Shown in pieces: positions 45,428 through 52,289 of a stretch of DNA of 64,000 nucleotides (its first letter is position 1; every line of letters begins with the position of its first letter). The notes beneath the pieces were generated by a model. It had not been told where the DNA came from and did not search any database. It worked only from the letters and a program-made list of their open reading frames with translations. Both the position numbers and the translations under genes were made by a program. Source of the stretch: HGM04593 sp045533955 (GTDB lineage Bacteria; Bacteroidota; Bacteroidia; Bacteroidales; Bacteroidaceae); contig JAZSIU010000011.1 of NCBI GenBank assembly GCA_045533955.1, positions 1 to 64,000 on the forward strand. The letters are read 5' to 3'.

Positions 45428-46498
45428 TTATATTATTGGTTCTATAGTGTATCCTTGTTCTTCTCCAAATTTAATTATTTTCCCTATATTGCCACTGCCA
45501 ATTTCTCTTGTAAAAGCAAAAGTAATCCCATCAGCACTTACCATTAAGTTCTCTTTTTCTTCACGCCAACGCTTGTCTTTGGATTTATCAGTAGTAGTTT
45601 CTTTCCACTTTTGTATTTCAGAATACTTTTCAATACCAAATGGAATAGCATTTACAATTTCATAATAAGTAAGTTGAGGGTTATTCCTTACAAACAATTG
45701 TACTATAGCTAACGCTAAATGCCCTTTGCCATAGTTCCCATTTCCATTTAGTCTATATTGTGTGTAGTCCTTTGGCTTATTGTTACTTATTACAGGGGTT
45801 TGGGCTGGAGTGTATGTTTCTATATGTATTATGTTTGTGCAATTTTTACGTTTAATGTTTATTTCTATTTCATTTGTGATATTCTCAATATCTTCAGCAC
45901 AGTATCCCTCGCTTGTCAATTTTTGATTTAATAACTCAATAAATAATTGCTTACCTTTTTCTGTTGTAAGTTCGTTGATAAACTCGTTAATCTCTTTTTG
46001 TTTTTCTTGTTTTGCGATTTGTTCAATGCAAAAATTAGTAAGCTGTTCGGCGTTGAAATTTTCTTGTTTGAAAAGTTCAATAAAGTTTTTACCATTATTA
46101 GAGTTTTCTACGAAGTCAATTTTCAATATACTTATAGGTTCTTTTCCAAACTCATAATAGAACAATTCTATATGTTCTCCCATATATATACCAAATTGCA
46201 CTGGTAGTAATTTCATATATGAGAAAAGTTGTACTATTTCCTCTTTATTTTGAATGTGGTTAGGTTTTTTCATCTCAATAACGAACAATGGAGTATCGTC
46301 CTTGAAAAATACAATATCTGGATATACATAGTTTACTGTACTGCCGACTCTTAATTGATATTGATTTTCTACACGCTCGCAGTGCCAACCTAATAAATAA
46401 CGAAAGTGTGTATAGACAAGTTTTTGATATTCCTTTTCGGTTGCTTGCTTTGTTTTCTTATCTAATATGTCTTTACATATTGTGTTCCAAATATTCAT
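45428..46498 (-). CDS. HsdR N-terminal-type nuclease domain protein (module I cargo)
   Basis: 356 residues. Residues about 20-120 match the type I restriction HsdR N-terminal domain: YPDIVFFKDDTPLFVIEMKK holds the Asp and Glu-x-Lys of a PD-(D/E)xK nuclease active site. The rest is Lys/Glu-rich and helical, with a C-terminal domain (YTQYRLNGNGNYGKGHLALA) unknown to me. No helicase, methylase or specificity gene is near, so it is not a complete type I system; it may be a stand-alone defence or genome-interference nuclease. Its stop lies 4 bp from GGTGTCGAAA. Own -7 box TAACTTTG at 46518-46525. Confidence 0.7.
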   Translation of the reverse strand: MNIWNTICKDILDKKTKQATEKEYQKLVYTHFRYLLGWHCERVENQYQLRVGSTVNYVYPDIVFFKDDTPLFVIEMKKPNHIQNKEEIVQLFSYMKLLPVQFGIYMGEHIELFYYEFGKEPISILKIDFVENSNNGKNFIELFKQENFNAEQLTNFCIEQIAKQEKQKEINEFINELTTEKGKQLFIELLNQKLTSEGYCAEDIENITNEIEINIKRKNCTNIIHIETYTPAQTPVISNNKPKDYTQYRLNGNGNYGKGHLALAIVQLFVRNNPQLTYYEIVNAIPFGIEKYSEIQKWKETTTDKSKDKRWREEKENLMVSADGITFAFTREIGSGNIGKIIKFGEEQGYTIEPII

Positions 46499-46517
46499 TG
46501 TGCTATGTTTTAATGCA

Positions 46518-46525
46518 CAAAGTTA
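46518..46525 (-). promoter_or_regulatory. -7 box for the HsdR-N cargo gene
   Basis: Minus-strand TAACTTTG, exact TAnnTTTG match, 20 bp before the start codon. Shows that the cargo carries its own promoter. Confidence 0.5.
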
Positions 46526-46570
46526 TTTATTTATTTATATTCATTTAATCAAGTGATATTCATAAATACA

Positions 46571-46603
46571 GTTATTGCTCCCGACTTCGCCGGGAGCAAT
46601 AAC
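46571..46603. terminator. Hairpin between cargo promoter and recombinase remnant
   Basis: Perfect 13-bp arms (GTTATTGCTCCCG and complement) with a 7-nt loop. On the minus strand it would end transcription coming from a recombinase gene, keeping it from the cargo gene. Confidence 0.75.
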
Positions 46604-46621
46604 TAATAAACAAAATTCAAA

Positions 46622-46728
46622 TTAAATACAGAACTCTCTCTTTACTCTCTGCACTGTACTAACGCTAACATTGGATAATTTTGCTGTGTTTCGTACAGAG
46701 TAACCACGCTTGAGCAGTGAGATTAATA
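46622..46728 (-). pseudogene. 3' fragment of a serine recombinase gene (module I)
   Basis: Reads in frame as the last 30-35 codons of the recombinase at 51315-51947 (RGYSVRNTAKLSNVSVSTVQ then RVKREFC and a stop), with only few changes, then loses similarity upstream at about 46728 where stop codons appear. No catalytic domain is left. Confidence 0.85.
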
Positions 46729-46771
46729 GTAAAAATGTTTAATTAAGTATGTCAACAAAAAGTTTTTTTGC

Positions 46772-46779
46772 TATATTTG
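46772..46779 (+). promoter_or_regulatory. -7 box for the HipA-like/DUF3037-like pair
   Basis: TATATTTG, exact TAnnTTTG match, followed by 45 bp to the first possible start (46827) and 120 bp to the preferred one (46899). Confidence 0.5.
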
Positions 46780-46898
46780 CGGTAAAATTGGGAATATAGT
46801 TTGCACTTGCATTGAAAAAATATTGAATGTTTTTTGATATTTCTCAGTTGTTAGTGTTATATATATGCTTCAATTATTATAATTCTACGTGTCAAAAT

Positions 46899-47690
46899 AT
46901 GCTCGATAGTATCAAGGATATTCAAAAACAATATGAAACAGGAGAAAACCCTGTTCTTGTAATGTGTAACGATAAGAATGAGTATGTGTGTAAGTATATG
47001 CGTTCTTTAAATCCTGCGTATAAGCTTGTGTGTGAATTCATTGGCTCTCATCTTGTTGAAAAATGGAATATCCGTTCTCCGAAAATGAATCTAGTGAAAA
47101 TCAAGGCTGAGCATTGGAGTAATTTTTTATCGACAAATTGTATCCGTACTGCACCAGCGTTGGGGTATATGATGCTGAATAGTGTTGTTGATATTACACA
47201 GACAACGTATAGTCATATACAACTGTCAAAGAAAGTTCTTGTACAATTGCTAAAGATTGCTCTTTTTGACTTTTGGGTAGCAAATGAAGACCGTACATAT
47301 AATAATGCAAATTTGCTGTACGATGTAAAATGCGATGAACTTGTTTCTATTGATTATGGCGGAATATTCAATACCTCGACATTTGAATACCCAATGTGTC
47401 AGTTGACAATGACAGATACGATATTGTATGCAGAAATATTCAAACAATTTATAAATAAATTTTCAAAGAATGAAATTAGGACTGTTGCTGTAGGGTTGGA
47501 AGATTATTATAGAAAGTCGGTCGATAAGTGTAGAGGTGTGCTTGAAAGTATGATTTCGGGAATACCATTAGAATGGAAAGTTGATAATGATATTATACTT
47601 AATAAACTGATGCAATTGTTTGATGAGTCGTGGGTGGCTGAAGTGTGGACAAATTTTGTTGAATGCTTAAATGATAATATAAATGAATAA
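46899..47690 (+). CDS. HipA-like kinase
   Basis: About 263 residues from ATG 46899 (MLDSIKDIQKQYETGENPVL); the frame opens at 46827 but those 24 residues are hydrophobic and atypical. It has the kinase landmarks of the HipA-like/PI4K-like fold: a nucleotide-binding Lys region (EYVCKYMRS), a catalytic loop FDFWVANEDRTYNNANLL with the D-x-x-x-x-N-x-D-R-x-x-N pattern, and the metal-binding DYGGIF in place of DFG. HipA relatives are toxins or defence kinases. Overlaps the next gene by 8 bp, so the two products probably work together. Confidence 0.75.
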   Translation: MLDSIKDIQKQYETGENPVLVMCNDKNEYVCKYMRSLNPAYKLVCEFIGSHLVEKWNIRSPKMNLVKIKAEHWSNFLSTNCIRTAPALGYMMLNSVVDITQTTYSHIQLSKKVLVQLLKIALFDFWVANEDRTYNNANLLYDVKCDELVSIDYGGIFNTSTFEYPMCQLTMTDTILYAEIFKQFINKFSKNEIRTVAVGLEDYYRKSVDKCRGVLESMISGIPLEWKVDNDIILNKLMQLFDESWVAEVWTNFVECLNDNINE

Positions 47691-48030
47691 GTTACAATAT
47701 AGCATAATTTTTGGTGAGATTAGACCTGAGATTTCTGAACGTTTAAGTCTTGGCGTCATTGTAGTAGATGGTGAAAATATTTCTGTCAAATACTCAAACA
47801 AGAAATTGCAGGTGTTAAAAAGTCTGTACTCTCAAAAAGAATATGAGTTTGTAGGGAGAGTTGTCAGAGGGTTGTCAAGAAACAATAAGATTCCTTCAGA
47901 AGGCATAGTTAATTATTTGTCAAGATACTCAAATAATTTGCTCTCAATATCAAAATTACAGGGGATAGATTTGGAAGCAAATGAAAAGAGTAAACAATGG
48001 TTGTATGATACATATGTAAAGGTGGGTTAA
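47683..48030 (+). CDS. DUF3037-like partner of the HipA-like kinase
   Basis: 115 residues resembling DUF3037 proteins: opening KLQYSIIFGEIRPEISERLS then LGVIVV, typical of the family's N-terminal 'RY-P-x-x-E-x-x-N-I-G-V-V' type region, followed by a helical part (LQVLKSLYSQKEYEFVGRVV). Starts inside the end of the kinase gene (8-bp overlap). DUF3037 genes commonly sit directly behind HipA-like kinases of this type (recalled, not checked). It may be antidote, activator or substrate; the sequence does not say which. A strong hairpin follows. Confidence 0.65.
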   Translation: MNKLQYSIIFGEIRPEISERLSLGVIVVDGENISVKYSNKKLQVLKSLYSQKEYEFVGRVVRGLSRNNKIPSEGIVNYLSRYSNNLLSISKLQGIDLEANEKSKQWLYDTYVKVG

Positions 48031-48046
48031 AAACAACCCTTTGGAA

Positions 48047-48087
48047 ATAAAACAATAAAGAAGCCGTAGGCTTCTTTATTGTTTTAT
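48047..48087 (+). terminator. Terminator after the kinase/DUF3037-like pair
   Basis: Perfect 19-bp arms (ATAAAACAATAAAGAAGCC and complement) with GTA loop; A/T-rich ends give a U-tract. Confidence 0.9.
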
Positions 48088-48390
48088 AGTTATCATACTT
48101 GCGGGGTAGCGGACTAAGGTAAATACCCGAAGGGGAGGTGGCTTTATGCTACGTGCGACTATTACTCATTGAAGCCCTTGGTGGAAGTAATAAACAACAA
48201 GAGCCGAAAGGCTCTTGTTGTAGAATATTGTCATTGTCCCCTTTGAGGCCATCCCATTGAGACCATTGTTTTTGTCTTTGACAATCGCCACCCACGCGGT
48301 GCCACCTTACGGCACTTCGCGTGACCTATGGCTCTGCGATTAGCTCGGAAGGAGTAATAAAAAAATGGAACCTTGTGGTTCCATTTTTTA
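48088..48390. other. Hairpin-rich noncoding right end of module I
   Basis: No gene. Two further strong hairpins: CAACAAGAGCC with a GAAA tetraloop and its complement (around 48195-48222), and AAAAAATGGAACC with TTGT loop (around 48360-48389) running straight into the att-like site. Between them lie GC-richer words (CCCACGCGGTGCCACC, GGCACTTCGCGTGACC) like those in the right ends of modules 0 and II. Confidence 0.65.
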
Positions 48391-48409
48391 TTACTCCCAC
48401 TCGACTAGA
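48391..48409. repeat. att-like site (module I / module II junction)
   Basis: TTACTCCCACTCGACTAGA, identical to 50326-50344. The first 12 bases equal the end of guaA (stop codon plus the codons for E-W-E). Confidence 0.8.
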
Positions 48410-48499
48410 TATATTAAATTTTGAATAAATCTTTTAACTTTATTATCAATACTTTAATATTGCCATTTGCTCTAAGATGAGTTAAATGGTGTCGAAAGA

Positions 48500-49786
48500 T
48501 TATTCTTGCTTTTCTATCTCTATGTTTTTGAATTTACCAAAAACGGGGTGATGTCGGTATTCCCAACGTGTTCCAGATGGTACATACAGAGTACATTCTT
48601 CAAAATTAACACTTTCATCTTTACCTAAGGCATAATTATCAATTTGAATATTGCCTAATTGTGTCCAATGTAGATGTATGCTTTTCAGTGCCGAGCAACC
48701 CTGAAAAGCTCTGTATCCAATTGCTGTTACGCTATTTGGAATGTTAATGTTTTGTAATGATGAACACCACCAAAAAGCTGATTCTCCTATTGTTGTTACA
48801 CTGTTCGGAATTTCAATGCTTTTCAGTGCCGAGCAGAACTTAAAAGCGGAATCTCCTATTGTTGTTACACTGTTTGGGATGTCAATGCTTTGCAGTGCTG
48901 AGCAATTATAAAACGCTTCACTTCCTATTGTTGTAACACTATTAGGAATATCAATGCTTTGCAGTGCTTCACAACCGCCAAAAGCACTGTATCCTATTGT
49001 TATTACGCTATTAGGTATATCAATGCTTTGCAGTGCCATACACTCCCAAAAAGCACTATTTCCTATTGTTGTTACACTGTTTGGAATGTTAATGCTTTGT
49101 AGTGATGAACAACCATAAAAAGCACTATCTTCTATTGTTGTTACGCTGTTTGGGATGTCAATGCTTTGTAGTGATGAGCAACCATAAAAAGCGTGGTTTC
49201 CTATTGTTGTTACACTGTTTGGGATGTCGATGCTTTGTAGTGATGAGCAACCCCAAAAAGCACCATTTCCTATTGTTGTTACGCTATTTGGGATGTCAAT
49301 GCTTTGCAGTGCTGAGCAACCACCAAAAGCACTATTTCCTATTGTTGTTACACTGTTTGGAATCTGAATACTTTGCAGTGCCGAGCAACCCCCAAAAGCG
49401 TATTCTCCAATTGTTGTTACGCTGTTTGGGATGTCAATGCTTTGCAGTGCCGAGCAACTCCAAAAAGCACTGTATCCTATTGTTGTTACGCTGTTTGGAA
49501 TCTGAATACTTTGCAGTGCCGAGCAACTCCAAAAAGCACTGTATCCTATTGTTGTTACACTATTAGGAATCTCAATGCTTTGCAATTGCCAGCAACTATT
49601 AAAAGCATTTTTTCCTATTGTTGTTACGCTGTTAGGTATATCAATACTTTTCAATTGCCAGCAACTATTAAAAGCATCGTGTCTAATAGTTGTTACCCCC
49701 TTAGGTATTGTAATATGAGTAATGGGTTGATTGTTAACGCTTATTACAGCTTTTTTGTCTTCACTTAATATAAGAATATTATCCAT
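48500..49786 (-). CDS. BspA-like leucine-rich-repeat protein (module II cargo)
   Basis: About 428 residues from ATG 49786 (MDNILILSEDKKAVISVNNQ); the frame opens 9 codons earlier. A short N-terminal part is followed by about 15 LRR_5/BspA-type repeats of 23 residues, consensus IDIPNSVTTIGNSAFxGCSALQS, then a C-terminal cap (LYVPSGTRWEYRHHPVFG). No signal peptide or lipobox, so it is probably cytosolic, unlike classical BspA surface proteins. The 69-bp DNA repeats are very alike, favouring repeat-number change. Stop codon 2 bp from GGTGTCGAAA. A -7 box TATATTTG lies at 49811-49818. Confidence 0.85.
   Translation of the reverse strand: MDNILILSEDKKAVISVNNQPITHITIPKGVTTIRHDAFNSCWQLKSIDIPNSVTTIGKNAFNSCWQLQSIEIPNSVTTIGYSAFWSCSALQSIQIPNSVTTIGYSAFWSCSALQSIDIPNSVTTIGEYAFGGCSALQSIQIPNSVTTIGNSAFGGCSALQSIDIPNSVTTIGNGAFWGCSSLQSIDIPNSVTTIGNHAFYGCSSLQSIDIPNSVTTIEDSAFYGCSSLQSINIPNSVTTIGNSAFWECMALQSIDIPNSVITIGYSAFGGCEALQSIDIPNSVTTIGSEAFYNCSALQSIDIPNSVTTIGDSAFKFCSALKSIEIPNSVTTIGESAFWWCSSLQNINIPNSVTAIGYRAFQGCSALKSIHLHWTQLGNIQIDNYALGKDESVNFEECTLYVPSGTRWEYRHHPVFGKFKNIEIEKQE
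48700..49730. repeat. 69-bp tandem coding repeats in the LRR gene
   Basis: About 15 units of 69 bp (conserved word CCTATTGTTGTTAC and TCAATGCTTTGCAGTG on the plus strand), each encoding one 23-residue LRR. Neighbouring units differ at few positions. Confidence 0.9.
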
Positions 49787-49810
49787 TGCTATACTATAAA
49801 TTGCTTTTTG

Positions 49811-49818
49811 CAAATATA
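49811..49818 (-). promoter_or_regulatory. -7 box for the LRR cargo gene
   Basis: Minus-strand TATATTTG, exact TAnnTTTG match, 25 bp before the start codon. Confidence 0.5.
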
Positions 49819-49875
49819 GTTTTTTAATTTTAAGAATAGATTATAGTTGTAAATAACATATATAAAAAATCTAAA

Positions 49876-49939
49876 TTAAATACAAAACTCTCTTTTCACT
49901 CTTTGAACTGTGCTAACGCTAACATTGGATAATTTTGCT
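49876..49939 (-). pseudogene. 3' fragment of a serine recombinase gene (module II)
   Basis: Encodes in frame the last 20 or so codons of the recombinase (KLSNVSVSTVQ, then KREFC and stop), ending abruptly where right-end sequence begins (from 49937 identical for 22 bp with 54963-54984). Confidence 0.8.
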
Positions 49940-49968
49940 ACTGGTGTCAAAAAGTGGTATAAATTCAT

Positions 49969-50018
49969 ATTCGTTAACTGTAATGTTAAAATACCCTCCA
50001 GAATGGTCTGGAGGGTGT
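49969..50018. repeat. 50-bp module-end repeat with hairpin, copy in module II
   Basis: One mismatch to 54995-55044; a decayed copy is at about 44841-44890. Contains a perfect hairpin ACCCTCCAGA-ATGG-TCTGGAGGGT (49993-50016). Confidence 0.85.
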
Positions 50019-50310
50019 GAAAATAAAGCAACCGCCTCAACATAATGAAATGTTGAAGCGGTTGTAAGTTGTTTATTATTAGAGTTTTTTATTGACAAGG
50101 CTCGTTATTCGCAACCCGCACGGCGTGATTTATATCCACGCTTCGTGCGACCTTTTGCTACTCGCCTTGTCGATAATTTTTGCCTTTTTTGAGGCAAAAA
50201 TTATTCCCATTGACCAACCTTTTGTTGCCTTTGGCAATCGCACCCCGCGTGGCACTATCTTCGTCAGTGCTACACGCGACTAACTGCTCAAAAGGTTGCT
50301 CTGTAGTCGT
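50019..50310. other. Hairpin-rich noncoding right end of module II
   Basis: No gene. Holds the inverted repeat CAACCGC-C-TCAACA ... TGTTGA-A-GCGGTTG (about 50028-50063), also present in module 0 at about 44897-44934, and the second copy of the 35-bp repeat (50267-50301). Confidence 0.6.
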
Positions 50311-50344
50311 AAAAAACGCTGTTTTTTACTCCCACTCGACTAGA
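50311..50344. repeat. att-like site with duplicated guaA 3' end (module II / III junction)
   Basis: Positions 50311-50337 are identical over 27 bp to 55099-55125, the junction of module III and guaA, including the guaA stop codon and its last three codons. Followed by GACTAGA instead of the guaA sequence AATTGTG. This is the clearest trace of site-specific integration. Confidence 0.85.
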
Positions 50345-50458
50345 TATGTTAAATTTTGATTGAATGTTTTAACTTTATTATCAATACTTTAACTTTTGTT
50401 TTTGCCTTTTGGAACTGCAACTGGTGTCAAAAACTGGTGTCGAAAGTCTTGTGAAAAA

Positions 50459-51208
50459 TTATGGTACTACGATAAAATTTAAAAGACTGTATTCAAGTGA
50501 AAGCATTGATGCAGATGTTGTTGAAATGATGTCGCCGTCTTGGAAACGCTTATTTACGTCTACACAAATAAATAAACCACCTTCTGGTAATTCAATAACG
50601 TCTAAAACTTTGCTTTTATGTATTATTGCTTGGTTTAAACTTTCTAAACTTTTATCCTTAATCTCTATTTCTTTGATATTTTTAAAATCTATAATATCAT
50701 TGAAATATATAGAGATTTCTTCTAAAAAGCGCTTTTGAATTTCTTTCGATTTAAAGTCAACAGCAGATGCAATAAATTCATCATAATCTGCGCCATAGTA
50801 TATAGGACCTGTCATTAAAGCATTAATACTTTCTTCATTAATGCTTATTCTTGCCCAATCAGAATTATACTTGCGAGTTATATTATCAAGCTTTATTGCT
50901 TTTTCCAATATGTAATGTGTATCTTTGGCTAATGAAATGTTTTCAGGACATAATTCTATAATAAGTTTCTCAAAACTTAATACTGTTTGTTCTTCTTTTT
51001 CATAGCGATATTTTAATGCCTTTGCTTTTGCTATTGCAGTTATTGTTTCTAGTCTTTCTTCAAATAAATAGTGATTAGGTCGAGAAGTGGCTCCCCATTG
51101 CGCTGTTATTTCACTGTTTACCTTAATTCCTGAATATTGAAAGATTGGATAATTTTTTCTAAGGTTCTTTAGCATTTCACTAAATAGTCTATTTGCATTA
51201 GTATCCAC
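50459..51208 (-). CDS. Hypothetical protein, 249 residues (module III cargo)
   Basis: Not recognised. No signal peptide or membrane segment; mostly helical and charged (LETITAIAKAKALKYRYEKE, IKEIEIKDKSLESLNQAIIH), with a strand-rich C terminus (GLFICVDVNKRFQDGDII). It resembles no nuclease or toxin motif I know. It occupies the slot that holds the HsdR-N and LRR genes in the other modules: stop codon 13 bp from GGTGTCGAAA, start about 100 bp downstream of the recombinase stop, own -7 box TAAATTTG at 51239-51246. A defence or addiction role is only an inference from position. Confidence 0.6.
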   Translation of the reverse strand: MDTNANRLFSEMLKNLRKNYPIFQYSGIKVNSEITAQWGATSRPNHYLFEERLETITAIAKAKALKYRYEKEEQTVLSFEKLIIELCPENISLAKDTHYILEKAIKLDNITRKYNSDWARISINEESINALMTGPIYYGADYDEFIASAVDFKSKEIQKRFLEEISIYFNDIIDFKNIKEIEIKDKSLESLNQAIIHKSKVLDVIELPEGGLFICVDVNKRFQDGDIISTTSASMLSLEYSLLNFIVVP

Positions 51209-51238
51209 CGAAATATATTGTATATAAATTATAAATTA

Positions 51239-51246
51239 CAAATTTA
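51239..51246 (-). promoter_or_regulatory. -7 box for the module III cargo gene
   Basis: Minus-strand TAAATTTG, exact TAnnTTTG match, 30 bp before the start codon. Confidence 0.45.
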
Positions 51247-51314
51247 CTCTAATTTTAGGTTTTAAACAAGTGTTTTCAATGGAAATTGATAGAGGTTTAT
51301 ATATGAAATTCAAA

Positions 51315-51947
51315 TTACAAACAAAATTCTCTTTTCACTCTTTGAACAGTGCTAACACTAACATTGGATAGTTTCGCTGTGTTTCGTACAGAGTAACCTC
51401 GTTTGAGCTGTGAAATAACCTCTTTGTATTCCTCTTTCTTGCGCTCTGTGGTCTTACAGGAACCTTTCTTGCGCCCTAACTTGCCACCATTGGCAATATA
51501 ACTATTTCTGCCCGAATTGAGTCTGTAAACGATGTTAGAACGTTCGATATTCGCCATTTCGGCAAGAACTGTTACCATTATGCTGGCGATTGGGTTCGCC
51601 TCTCCTGTGGCGTTCAGGGTGTAAATGCCAAGGTTTTGGATATATACTGAAACACCCGCCTCGTGCAACATTTCGAGCGATTTTAACACTTGCAAGGTGG
51701 AACGACCTAAACGACTCAACTCCGACAGTAGAATATAGTTGACCTTGTTTGCTATACAGTAGTTAATGCACTCCATTAGAACTGTTCTGTTCTCGTTCTT
51801 GGTTGCTCCGCTTATGTGTTCTTCGTAAGTGCCAATGATATTAAAGTCGTTGCTGTTGGCAAAGCGTGTCAAGTCCTCAATCTGTCTTTGTGTATTCTGT
51901 CTGTCGTTAGTAGATGAAACTCTGGCGTAAATAACTGCTGTACTCAT
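51315..51947 (-). CDS. Serine recombinase (resolvase/invertase family)
   Basis: About 210 residues from ATG 51947 (MSTAVIYARVSSTNDRQNTQ). The catalytic Ser is in YARVSS near residue 10; LSELSRLGRSTLQVL and IASIMVTVLAEMANIERSNI match the resolvase core and E helix; the C terminus is a short Hin-like helix-turn-helix (GYSVRNTAKLSNVSVSTVQR). Small resolvase class, not a large serine integrase. It may resolve replication dimers or invert/exchange DNA in the island. Its 3' end is repeated, truncated, in modules I and II. Confidence 0.93.
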   Translation of the reverse strand: MSTAVIYARVSSTNDRQNTQRQIEDLTRFANSNDFNIIGTYEEHISGATKNENRTVLMECINYCIANKVNYILLSELSRLGRSTLQVLKSLEMLHEAGVSVYIQNLGIYTLNATGEANPIASIMVTVLAEMANIERSNIVYRLNSGRNSYIANGGKLGRKKGSCKTTERKKEEYKEVISQLKRGYSVRNTAKLSNVSVSTVQRVKREFCL

Positions 51948-52289
51948 ATTGCTATCTCTTTGGTTCACTGGCTAAGGTACCAGGAAAGTCCTGCTCCTGC
52001 AAGCTCCAGAGTCAAAAATATCAAAGAATATTTTGAATATATAAAAACATGTTTTTTTTGATTGAATACAGATTTTTTTGAATACAATTAAATATTGAAT
52101 ACGGTATAAAGAGGATATATATAAGATTGGATTTATTTTCAACTATTTACGAAAAATATGTTTTTTTCTTCATTACCACCCTTGTAAGAAAATGTAAGAT
52201 TTTATATTACAATAAGCGGTTTTATTATCAATATGTTATGTCTATATATATGTAATGGCAAGGTAGTTTACTAATACCTTGCCACGCAA
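51948..52289. other. AT-rich intergenic region between recombinase and Rep-like genes
   Basis: No gene. Contains one copy of AAGGTACCAGGAAA (51974-51987) next to the small palindrome CAGGA-AAG-TCCTG, a plausible recombinase or Rep binding area, and a terminator (52256-52284: TGGCAAGGTA, 9-nt loop, complement) for the Rep-like gene. Confidence 0.55.
52256..52284 (-). terminator. Terminator of the Rep-like gene
   Basis: Perfect 10-bp stem (TGGCAAGGTA / TACCTTGCCA) with a 9-nt loop just past the stop codon. Confidence 0.7.

Larger units (their letters stand above)
45312..48390. mobile_element. Module I: HsdR-N protein, recombinase scrap, HipA-like kinase and DUF3037-like gene
   Basis: Runs from the ACTCGACTAGA site to the next att-like site. 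Left block 45312-45423 is related to 48401-48497 and 50331-50445 (shared TTTTAACTTTATTATCAAT and GGTGTCGAAA). Cargo follows on the minus strand, then a 3' fragment of the serine recombinase gene, then two plus-strand genes in the place that Rep and integrase occupy in module III. Confidence 0.65.
48391..50325. mobile_element. Module II: LRR protein cargo with internally deleted mobile functions
   Basis: Left block, LRR cargo gene, 64 bp of recombinase 3' end, then directly the right-end sequence. Compared with module III about 3.6 kb (roughly 51379-54965) is missing, joining the recombinase word TTTTGCT to CTACTGGTGTC. It encodes no integrase, so it is non-autonomous. Confidence 0.7.

Noticed and set aside
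45428..46498. Complete type I restriction-modification system
   Set aside because: Only the HsdR N-terminal type domain is present; no motor domain, HsdM or HsdS.
48700..49730. Regular 69-bp repeats as CRISPR or satellite
   Set aside because: They are in frame and encode the leucine-rich repeats of one protein.
49102..49768. Plus-strand frames with repeated CLGCQCFVV-like words
   Set aside because: Antisense reading of the LRR repeats; repetition comes from the repeats on the other strand.
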